DNA of 64,000 nucleotides from JBBQWZ01 sp038210135 (GTDB lineage: Bacteria > Acidobacteriota > Terriglobia > Bryobacterales > Bryobacteraceae): positions 44,331 through 108,330 of the forward strand of contig JBBQWZ010000015.1 in the NCBI GenBank assembly GCA_038210135.1, read 5' to 3'. This document shows, one piece after another, positions 45,146 through 51,952 of the stretch. The translations under genes and the position numbers were made by a program. The notes under the pieces were generated by a model, which was not told the DNA's origin, made no database searches, and saw nothing but the letters and a program-made list of their open reading frames with translations. The first letter of the stretch is position 1; the number at the start of each line of letters is the position of its first letter.

Positions 45146-47002
45146 ATGCGTATTACCGGCGCTGGCCGCGCCTTTCTTTTTGCAACGGTCCTACTGCTCG
45201 GGCTGACTGGCCTTGTGGTCGCCCAGCGAAGAGGCGAACCCGATCGCGTGCTGAAGAATCCGTCGCGCGGAACTCGCGGAGCCGTTGCCGCTGGAAGCGA
45301 GTATGCGGTTGAAGCCGGCATGCGCACTTACCATAAGGGCGGCAACGCGGTGGACGCCGGGGTCGCGACCATGTTCGCGGCCGCCGTTACCGAGTATTCG
45401 CATTTCGGTTGGGGCGGCGAAGCGCCCATCCTGATCCGCACCAAGCAAGGCAAAGTTTTCGCGATCGCCGGCGTCGGAACCATGCCGAAGCTCGCGACCG
45501 CCGAGTTCTTCCGCACGCGCCGGCTGCAAGCGGGCGAAGTGATGCAGACCGATCCGGGCGGCCTGAAGGGCATGGTCCCGGTGGCCGGAATCATGCCGGC
45601 GCTGGTGCCCGGAATGGTGGACGCGGGGCTGCTGGCTCTGCGCGAATTCGGCACCAAATCGTTCGCGGAATCCGTGCAGGCGGCAATTGAACTGGCGGAC
45701 GGGTATCCCATCGACGAGATCCGATCGGGTTCCATTGCGCGCTCGCGGCAATTTTTCAATCTCTGGCCCACGTCGCGCGATCACTTCCTGCCGAACGGCC
45801 AGGCTCCGTTGCCGGGTGAATGGTTCCGCCAGCCGGATCTGGCTCGCACGCTGCGCGCCATGGCCGAGGCGGAACAGAAGGCGCTGAAGTCCGGCGCAAA
45901 GCGCGAAGCCGCGATCGACGCGGTCCGCGATTATTTCTATCGCGGCGAAGTCGCCAAGAAGATCGACGCCTTCAGCAAAGCGAACAACGGCTTGCTGCGT
46001 TACGAAGACATGGCCGCGTTTAAGCTTTCGGTGGAAGAACCGGTTTCGACCACCTATCACGGCTACACCGTATACAAGCCGGGATTCTGGAGCCAGGGTC
46101 CGGCCCTGATCGAGACGCTGAACCTGCTCGAAGGCTTCGATCGGGCGCCGATCAATTCGGCGGAAGCGATCCATCGCCAGGTGGAGGCTCTGAAGCTCGC
46201 CTACGCCGATCGCGACACGTATTATGGCGATCCGAAGTTCTCGCAGATTCCTGCCGACGTCCTGCTGTCGAAGGAGTACGCGACGCAGCGGCGCAAGCTG
46301 ATCGGCAAGAACGCTTCGCTCGAATTTCTCCCCGGCGCCATCCACGGCAAAACCGGAAAGCATCCGACCGACGTCGATGGGTCCGCTGTGCACATCAAGA
46401 TCGACGATGAACTGATGGCGCACGACACAACCTGCGTGGACACCATCGACAAAGACGGACTGGTTTTCTCCGCGACGCCATCGGGAGCCTGGCTGCCTAG
46501 CGTGATCGCGGGCGACACCGGCATTCCGCTGACGGAACGCGCGCAAAGCTTCGTGCTGATCCCCGGCCATCCGAATGAACTCGCCGGCGGAAAGCGTCCG
46601 CGCGTGACCCTCTCGCCGACCATCGTGGTGTCGCCCGAAGGCAAGGCGTATCTGGCCCTCTCGACGCCGGGCGGCGACAACCAGGATCAGAGCCTGCTGC
46701 AATTGCTGCTCAACGTGGTCGATTACGGGCTGAATGCGGAAGCGGCGATTGAAGCTCCGCGCTATCAGACGCGCCACTTGGTTTCGAGCTTCGACAACCA
46801 CGCCTGGAACCGCGGCGATCTGCTGCTCGACGAGCGGATTCCGGCAGCCACTATGGCCGACCTCGCGGAGCGCGGGCATCACACCGGTTCGCGGTCGCGT
46901 TGGAATTCGGGAGCCGCGCCGGTGATGATCCGGATGCTGCCGAATGGGATTCTCGAAGCCGGTGCGGATCCGTACGGCTACCGTTCGGCCGCCGCCTGGT
47001 AG
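45146..47002 (+). CDS. ggt: Gamma-glutamyltransferase (glutathione hydrolase)
   Basis: 618 residues from ATG 45146, the start of a good signal peptide (GRAFLFATVLLLGLTGLVVAQ); upstream starts are open but are promoter sequence. The family order is clear: an N-terminal large-subunit part with GGNAVDAGVATMFAAA and GPALIETLNLLE, the autocleavage/nucleophile Thr region in AHDTTCVDTIDKDG, and the small-subunit STPGGDNQDQSLLQL. The enzyme splits glutathione and gamma-glutamyl peptides in the periplasm. Sequence is followed after 25 bases by a thioredoxin-like gene, which suits a role in thiol metabolism. Confidence 0.87.
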   Translation: MRITGAGRAFLFATVLLLGLTGLVVAQRRGEPDRVLKNPSRGTRGAVAAGSEYAVEAGMRTYHKGGNAVDAGVATMFAAAVTEYSHFGWGGEAPILIRTKQGKVFAIAGVGTMPKLATAEFFRTRRLQAGEVMQTDPGGLKGMVPVAGIMPALVPGMVDAGLLALREFGTKSFAESVQAAIELADGYPIDEIRSGSIARSRQFFNLWPTSRDHFLPNGQAPLPGEWFRQPDLARTLRAMAEAEQKALKSGAKREAAIDAVRDYFYRGEVAKKIDAFSKANNGLLRYEDMAAFKLSVEEPVSTTYHGYTVYKPGFWSQGPALIETLNLLEGFDRAPINSAEAIHRQVEALKLAYADRDTYYGDPKFSQIPADVLLSKEYATQRRKLIGKNASLEFLPGAIHGKTGKHPTDVDGSAVHIKIDDELMAHDTTCVDTIDKDGLVFSATPSGAWLPSVIAGDTGIPLTERAQSFVLIPGHPNELAGGKRPRVTLSPTIVVSPEGKAYLALSTPGGDNQDQSLLQLLLNVVDYGLNAEAAIEAPRYQTRHLVSSFDNHAWNRGDLLLDERIPAATMADLAERGHHTGSRSRWNSGAAPVMIRMLPNGILEAGADPYGYRSAAAW

Positions 47003-47027
47003 ATACACGTTCGCGTACCCTGAAGGT

Positions 47028-47465
47028 ATGCAGATGCTCGCCGCCGGAGTGCAGGCTCCGGCACTGGATCCGATTTCGAAGCTGATCGCCGACGGTCCGG
47101 TTTTGCTGGCCTTCTTCAAGGTCAGCTGCCCCACTTGCCAGCTCGCGTTTCCATTTCTCGATCGCGTCAGCAAGGGCACGCTGAAAGTGGTTGGAGTCTC
47201 GCAGGACACTCCGGAACTCACGCGGACGTTCGCCGAGCGGTTCGGAGTGTCGTTCGAAACGATTCTCGATTCGGCTTCCACCGGCTATCCGCTGAGCAAT
47301 GCATTCGGTATCGCCAACGTCCCGTCGCTGTTTCTAATCGAGCCGGACGGAACTATCTCCGAAGCCAGCCACGGCTTCGACAAAGCGGAAGTTGAAGCGC
47401 TCGGCAAGCGTTCCGGCGTCGAAGTGTTTCGCGGCGAGAATGTTCCGCCGTTCAAGCCAGGTTGA
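47028..47465 (+). CDS. Thioredoxin-fold protein (TlpA/AhpC-TSA-like)
   Basis: 145 residues from ATG 47028 (an ATG two codons later is also possible). The fold is typical: AFFKVSCPTCQLAFPFLDRV with a CPTC active site, VVGVSQDTPELTRTFAERFG, and the cis-Pro segment NVPSLFLIEPDG. The CPTC pair points to thiol-disulfide exchange rather than one-Cys peroxide reduction. No signal peptide is seen, so it is probably cytoplasmic. It lies 25 bases after ggt, likely in the same transcript. Confidence 0.8.
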   Translation: MQMLAAGVQAPALDPISKLIADGPVLLAFFKVSCPTCQLAFPFLDRVSKGTLKVVGVSQDTPELTRTFAERFGVSFETILDSASTGYPLSNAFGIANVPSLFLIEPDGTISEASHGFDKAEVEALGKRSGVEVFRGENVPPFKPG

Positions 47466-47560
47466 GGATCGAAGAATTAGCGGCTCCAGTTGGGAGCCTA
47501 TTCCTAAGCTTGACCTGACGAGTGTGCGAGGAAATTGCGGTGGGGTTCCAGCCGATCGAA

Positions 47561-48775
47561 CTAACGGAAACTCATGCCGGCGAAGGAAACCACGCTCGCT
47601 TCATCGATGTTCCATTGCTGGTACTGGCGGAGGGTGCCGCGGGCTTCGGGTACGGCCTTTAGAAACGTGTAAAACGGGGCGGAGCCGCACCACTTCAGGT
47701 CGTCGTGGTGGGGCTGAACGAGCTGCCAGAAGCCGTCGGCGTCGCCGGCATTGAGGCGTTCGATGCGGGCCTGATCGCGGGCGGCGACTTCCTGCATGGG
47801 TCCGTGATTGGCTTCGGCACGAAGGTCGTCGCCGTAGCGCGCGCCCATGTGCGCCATGTCCACGCCGAGGATCCAGCAAAGCTTGTTGCCTTCGGTGGCG
47901 TGGAGTTCGGAGAGCGATCCGAGAAGGCGCTTGACGCCGTCTTCGGAATCGGGCGGGTTGCCGGTCATCAGGCTGGTGGCGTAGGAACCGACGAGGATCG
48001 GGAGGATTTTGACGTCGGGTCCATAGAGGTGTTGGAGGAAGACGACCTGGAATTCGATGGAATGCTCGAAGCTGTGGCAGTAGTCCTCGATAGTCGCGGA
48101 GGAGCCGGCGTGGGCGGCGATGCGGTCGACAAGGGCGGCGTCGGTGCGGGCGGTTCCGTAGGGCGTGATGAAATCCTTGGTGGTGAGGCCGAGACGATCG
48201 GGGGCGCCGTAGTGGGAGGTTCCGAGGATCACGAAAGTACGATCGCGATGGGCGGGAGTGAGGGACCGGTAGGCGGCGCGGTAACTTTCGATTCCGCCAA
48301 ACGGCGAGACGTGAGGAGCGGCGATGGCGATGGCGGACGCGGTTTCGGTGGCGGTTGCGCCTTCGAGATACAAGTCGAAAGTGTGGCGGAGTTTGATGGG
48401 ATCTTCGGGATAGCCGCCTTCGCGGGCATGGGCGGCTTCGCGGACCGGGGCGTCGGCGAAATCCTTCCAGGCTTGGTCGCGGCGAGCGAAAAAGGCGTCG
48501 TCCTGGAGGAAGCCGGAGGTGCTCAAAATGTCGGCGAGGTGCGCGGCCATTTCCGAAACCTGGAGTTCGCCGGTAAGTTCGTTGAGATGCTGGCGGAGGT
48601 CGAGATCGGTGTGTTCGCCGTCGAAGATGGAAAGGGCCTGGACGAAGACGGGCGGGATGATCAGGGTCGCGTCCGAGTAGTGATAGGGGTCGCGGAGAAC
48701 GAGTCCGGGGCGGTCTTCGACGGGGGACGGAAAGAAATCAAGCTCCAGGCGGAGGGCGGCGAGCCGGCGGGACAT
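47561..48775 (-). CDS. MEMO-family (AmmeMemoRadiSam B-like) protein with N-terminal domain
   Basis: 404 residues. The C-terminal 270 residues show MEMO features: AIAAPHVSPFGGIESYRAAYRSL, ILGTSHYG, EDYCHSFEHSIEFQVVFLQ, WILGVDMAHMGARYGDD. These resemble aromatic-ring-cleaving dioxygenase folds and place several His in the site. The N-terminal 100 residues are a separate helical domain with DPYHYSDATLIIPPVF. AmmeMemoRadiSam proteins usually sit with a radical-SAM and an AMMECR1 gene, but neither is in view, so this is a solitary version. The function of the family is not settled. Confidence 0.8.
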   Translation of the reverse strand: MSRRLAALRLELDFFPSPVEDRPGLVLRDPYHYSDATLIIPPVFVQALSIFDGEHTDLDLRQHLNELTGELQVSEMAAHLADILSTSGFLQDDAFFARRDQAWKDFADAPVREAAHAREGGYPEDPIKLRHTFDLYLEGATATETASAIAIAAPHVSPFGGIESYRAAYRSLTPAHRDRTFVILGTSHYGAPDRLGLTTKDFITPYGTARTDAALVDRIAAHAGSSATIEDYCHSFEHSIEFQVVFLQHLYGPDVKILPILVGSYATSLMTGNPPDSEDGVKRLLGSLSELHATEGNKLCWILGVDMAHMGARYGDDLRAEANHGPMQEVAARDQARIERLNAGDADGFWQLVQPHHDDLKWCGSAPFYTFLKAVPEARGTLRQYQQWNIDEASVVSFAGMSFR

Positions 48776-48805
48776 GGGTTCAGGATAGCGCGGGCTCTCG
48801 AGCGG

Positions 48806-49015
48806 TCATGCGAAGAGAAGGCGGCCTTTGGGAGTTGGGATCTCGCGGCCGAGCGCTTTGGCCGTTTCGATCCATTCGGCAATCACAATCTCGGCATTAG
48901 CCAGCGCTTCCTGGCGTGTGGCTCCGTCGGCGGCACAGCCAGCCAGTTCCGGAACTTCGGCGATGAAGGCTTGATCTTCCTCGCTCCAGTACAGGATGAT
49001 TTCGAATTTACTCAT
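48806..49015 (-). CDS. hicB: HicB-family protein, no HicA seen
   Basis: 69 residues with the HicB half-RNase-H fold: EIILYWSEEDQAFIAEVPEL and GCAADGATRQEALANAEIVI, followed by the family EWIETAKALGREIP. HicB normally neutralises HicA, a small RNA-cleaving toxin usually encoded next to it. No HicA-like frame is in the flanking space, so it is orphan or a stand-alone regulator. It sits between the MEMO gene (30 bases) and the MazF-like gene on the same strand. Confidence 0.85.
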   Translation of the reverse strand: MSKFEIILYWSEEDQAFIAEVPELAGCAADGATRQEALANAEIVIAEWIETAKALGREIPTPKGRLLFA

Positions 49016-49056
49016 GGTTTGATCGAAGTATTGTGGCGCGGGGTTAGTAAGGCGCG

Positions 49057-49382
49057 TTAGCCGCCAGGATGCAAGTCAAACGCGAAGAGGATCGCTGACC
49101 TGACGGACTCGAACATAGAACTCGACAGTTTCCCAAGCGTTTCTTGAGGCGGATGGTGGGAATGGAACCAATCCCCTGAACATTAGCGAAAGAACTCGAT
49201 GCCAAAAACGGCGCGAGGATCGGAACCTCATAGGAACTCTGCCGCGTTTGGGTGGTCAGTGGGACGTAGAGAATCAATGCGCGCGGCGCATCGGGATCAT
49301 AGCGAGAAACGATGACTACCGGCCGGGTCTTGGCCGCGAGGCCCAGATCAGCCAACCAAACCTCACCTGGATGTGGGTTCAT
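49057..49382 (-). pseudogene. MazF/PemK-like toxin, frameshifted in the last third
   Basis: The N-terminal part is a good MazF/PemK match: PGEVWLADLGLAAKTRPVVI, VSRYDPDAPRALILYVPLTT, then VQGIGSIPTIRLKKRLG. After that the frame turns into Ser/Arg-rich noise and stops at 49044. Shifting frame by one base at the TTT (AAA on the coding strand) at 49129-49131 restores LSSSMFESVRSAILFAFDLH with stop at 49057, exactly the family ending. So one A is missing, either in nature or by sequencing error. Its ATG overlaps the antitoxin by 20 bases. Confidence 0.75.
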
Positions 49383-49548
49383 CGATCAGATCCAGAACTT
49401 CCTGTTCTATGGTTCTCGCCCGGGACAAATCGAGAACATCGTGATCAGCGAGTTCAATAATCTCGTTGACGCGCTGTCGAACGTCGAGAGCCGTCTCTGG
49501 TTTCCACTCCCGAAGTTTGGCGTCCAGCTTTTCAAGAAGCGCGTCCAT
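49363..49548 (-). CDS. Small antitoxin-like protein before the MazF-like gene
   Basis: 61 residues, acidic and helical (MDALLEKLDAKLREWKPETA), with no DNA-binding motif that I can name with confidence. It overlaps the following toxin gene by 20 bases, the usual order and coupling of a toxin-antitoxin pair. The assignment rests mainly on position and size; the family of the antitoxin is not recognised. Confidence 0.65.
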   Translation of the reverse strand: MDALLEKLDAKLREWKPETALDVRQRVNEIIELADHDVLDLSRARTIEQEVLDLIDEPTSR

Positions 49549-49636
49549 TGAAATACCACCTGCAATGATTCTATCTGGTCGAACCTTCGAAGGATCTCTG
49601 AGCGTTCATGCGATCTCAAGTCCGTACAATTGAACT

Positions 49637-51394
49637 GTGCATCCGCAAGAAGAGTATACGGCGCGGCTGGGGCGCGCGAACCAGGAACGCGAACGATGGG
49701 AGAAGCTTTTCATTCCGATCGGCAACGCGCGGCTGGCGCTGGTGCTGGTGGGACTGGTGATCGTGTGGCGCGGAAGTTGGTGGGTGGGTTTGCCGATCGT
49801 GGGCTTTATCGGCCTGGTGATCTGGCATGAGCGCGTGATGCGGAAGCGGGACGTGGCGCGGCGGCGGATTGCGTTCTACGAGCGCGGGCTAGCGAGGCTG
49901 TCGGGATCGTGGTCTGAAACGGGAAGCCATGGGGAGCGCTTCCGGGACTCGGAGCACGTGTTCGCCGAGGATCTGGATCTATTTGGCCGAGGCTCGTTGT
50001 TCCAGTTACTGTCGCTAGCGCGCACGGGCGCGGGCGAATCGACGTTAGCGAATTGGTTAAAAGCGCCGGCGTCGTGCGCGGAGGCGCAAGCGCGGCAGGA
50101 GGCGATCGGCGAATTGAAAGACAAGCTGGACTTGCGCGAAGACGTCGCGGTGCTGGGGTACGACATCGCGGCGGGCGTGCACGAGAAGGAACTGGCGCTG
50201 TGGGGGCATGGAATCGCCGCGCCGTTCGTGCGCTTCGCGAAACCGATCGCGGTAGTGTTGGCTCTCGCGGCGATCGGATCGTTTGGTTTCGCGATGGTTG
50301 GCGTAGGACGCTGGGCGATTTTCCTGGTCGTTTTGCTGTTCGAGTTCGGATTCATCTACGCGATGCGGCACGGCGTCGGGCACGTGATGGCGGGAGTAGA
50401 AACTCCGGCGCGCGACCTTCACATTCTGGCGTTGCTGACGGCTCGGCTCGAGAAGGAGCAGTTCACCTCGCCGCGTTTGGCGAAACTGCGCGGGCTGCTC
50501 GATCTCGAAGGCGAGCCGGCCTCGAAGCGGATCGCGCAATTGCAGCGGTTGATCGAAATGCTGCATTCGGCGAACAACCAATTGGTGGCGGTGGTGGCTC
50601 CGGTGGTGTTGTGGCGCGAGCATCTAACGATGTCGATCGAGAATTGGCGGGTGAAATGGGGTCCGGCGATCTCGACGTGGCTCGAAGCGGTCGGCGAGTT
50701 GGAGGCGTTGGGGTCGCTGGCGGCGTTCCACTATGAACGGCCGGAAGCGAATTTTCCGGAGCTGCTGGATTCCTCGGAGCCGCTGCTCGACGCGGTCGCG
50801 ATCAAGCATGTGCTGCTGGATCCGGGCAAGGCAGTGGCGAACGATGTGGCGTTAGGCGCGGCGTCGCAATTGTGGATCGTCAGCGGGTCGAACATGTCGG
50901 GCAAGAGCACGCTGATGCGCGCGGTGGGCTTGGGCGCGGTGCTGGCGTGGACGGGGGCTCCGGTTCCGGCGGAGCGGTTCCGCATTTCGCGGCTATCGGT
51001 GGGGGCGTCGCTGCGCACGGTGGATTCGGTGCTCGACGGGCGGTCGCGATTCTATGCGGAGATCCGGCGGTTGCGGCAGGTGGTGGATGCGGCGAAGGCC
51101 GGTCCGACGCTGTTCCTGTTGGATGAGTTGTTGAGCGGAACGAATTCGCACGACCGGCGCATTGGCGCTGAGGCGTTGGTGCGAGGCCTGGTGGCGAAGG
51201 GCGCGATCGGCTTCGTGACCACGCATGACCTGGCACTGGCTTCGTTGGCGGATTCGATTCCAGGATCGCGCAATGTGCATTTTGAGGATCAGATCGAGGG
51301 CAGCGAGATCCACTTCGATTACAAGTTGCGCGATGGGGTGGTGACGCGGAGCAATGCATTGGAATTGATGCGGGCGGTGGGGTTGGAGGTCTGA
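49637..51394 (+). CDS. Membrane-anchored MutS-like ATPase
   Basis: 585 residues from GTG 49637. The C-terminal domain is a MutS domain V ATPase: Walker A GSNMSGKSTLMRAVG near 417, Walker B LFLLDELLSGTNSHDRR and the HDLALASLAD segment. A helical lever/clamp-like region precedes it. Unlike true MutS there is no mismatch-binding or connector domain; instead two pairs of hydrophobic segments (about 31-62 and 195-240) suggest membrane anchoring. This class is related to MutS2-like proteins but lacks the Smr nuclease domain. The role is unknown; binding of branched DNA or a membrane-linked ATPase are options. Confidence 0.78.
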   Translation: MHPQEEYTARLGRANQERERWEKLFIPIGNARLALVLVGLVIVWRGSWWVGLPIVGFIGLVIWHERVMRKRDVARRRIAFYERGLARLSGSWSETGSHGERFRDSEHVFAEDLDLFGRGSLFQLLSLARTGAGESTLANWLKAPASCAEAQARQEAIGELKDKLDLREDVAVLGYDIAAGVHEKELALWGHGIAAPFVRFAKPIAVVLALAAIGSFGFAMVGVGRWAIFLVVLLFEFGFIYAMRHGVGHVMAGVETPARDLHILALLTARLEKEQFTSPRLAKLRGLLDLEGEPASKRIAQLQRLIEMLHSANNQLVAVVAPVVLWREHLTMSIENWRVKWGPAISTWLEAVGELEALGSLAAFHYERPEANFPELLDSSEPLLDAVAIKHVLLDPGKAVANDVALGAASQLWIVSGSNMSGKSTLMRAVGLGAVLAWTGAPVPAERFRISRLSVGASLRTVDSVLDGRSRFYAEIRRLRQVVDAAKAGPTLFLLDELLSGTNSHDRRIGAEALVRGLVAKGAIGFVTTHDLALASLADSIPGSRNVHFEDQIEGSEIHFDYKLRDGVVTRSNALELMRAVGLEV

Positions 51395-51401
51395 GGCGTG
51401 A

Positions 51402-51424
51402 CCACAGGCCGGAGGCCTATGCCA
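51402..51424 (+). repeat. Single copy of the ACAGGCCGGAGGCC repeat
   Basis: CCACAGGCCGGAGGCCTATG follows the MutS-like gene and matches the core of the array at 21177-21298. Confidence 0.85.
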
Positions 51425-51461
51425 CGGACAGCGTACACTCCAGGTTTAGGAGCTATATTTC

Positions 51462-51755
51462 ATGTCTCATAAAATGTCGGATGCCGAAGTAAAGGTCGCT
51501 TTGGAGGACTTGCCGGGTTGGGGTGTGGTTGAAGGCAAACTGCATCGCGAGTATGAGTTCGCGGATTTTATGCATGCTTTCGGATTCATGGCGACGGCTT
51601 CGATGGCGATCGAGAAGATGAATCATCATCCGGAGTGGTCGAACGTGTATAACCGCGTGGATGTGGATCTGACTACGCATGACGCGGGCGGAATTTCGGC
51701 TAAGGATTTCGCGCTCGCTCGAACGTTGGATCAGATTGCGGGGAAGCTGGGATGA
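51462..51755 (+). CDS. phhB: Pterin-4a-carbinolamine dehydratase
   Basis: 97 residues, the normal size. The motif MNHHPEWSNVYNRVDVDLTTH carries the active-site His residues, followed by DAGGISAKDFALA. The enzyme dehydrates 4a-hydroxytetrahydropterin to recycle the cofactor of aromatic amino acid hydroxylases, or assists molybdopterin-related pathways where no hydroxylase exists. AGGAG nine bases upstream supports the ATG. No phenylalanine hydroxylase is in view. A repeat-rich space follows. Confidence 0.9.
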   Translation: MSHKMSDAEVKVALEDLPGWGVVEGKLHREYEFADFMHAFGFMATASMAIEKMNHHPEWSNVYNRVDVDLTTHDAGGISAKDFALARTLDQIAGKLG

Positions 51756-51789
51756 GGTGGGGCGGTCCGGCGGTGGGAACGGTGCGGAG

Positions 51790-51871
51790 TCCCGTCCCTT
51801 ACGGTCCGGGTTCAAGCCTGAGAGGTACGCCGCGTGGTCCGCTCCCTTACGGTCGCGGTTCGGTGCTACGG
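51790..51871 (+). repeat. Two copies of the dispersed CTCCCT-ACGGTCGCGG repeat before the fusion gene
   Basis: A variant (CCGTCCCTTACGGTCCGGGT, about 51790) and a good copy (GTCCGCTCCCTTACGGTCGC, about 51838) lie upstream of the hydrolase-NamZ fusion. Translated in frame they give the false N-terminal peptide PLPYGRGSV, which is why the long frame from 51752 should not be taken as the true start. A duplicated GTGAGCGCGGCCTTA follows at 51896-51925. Confidence 0.8.
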
Positions 51872-51952
51872 GCTGGGGTGGTTGAGGCTAGTTCAGTGAG
51901 CGCGGCCTTAGTGAGCGCGGCCTTATGGTCGCGCCTCTTGTCGAGGCTGGCG

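Noticed and set aside
51752..51952. N-terminal 67 codons of the hydrolase-NamZ frame
   Set aside because: They translate the dispersed repeat (PLPYGRGSV), so a start at or near 51953 is far more likely.
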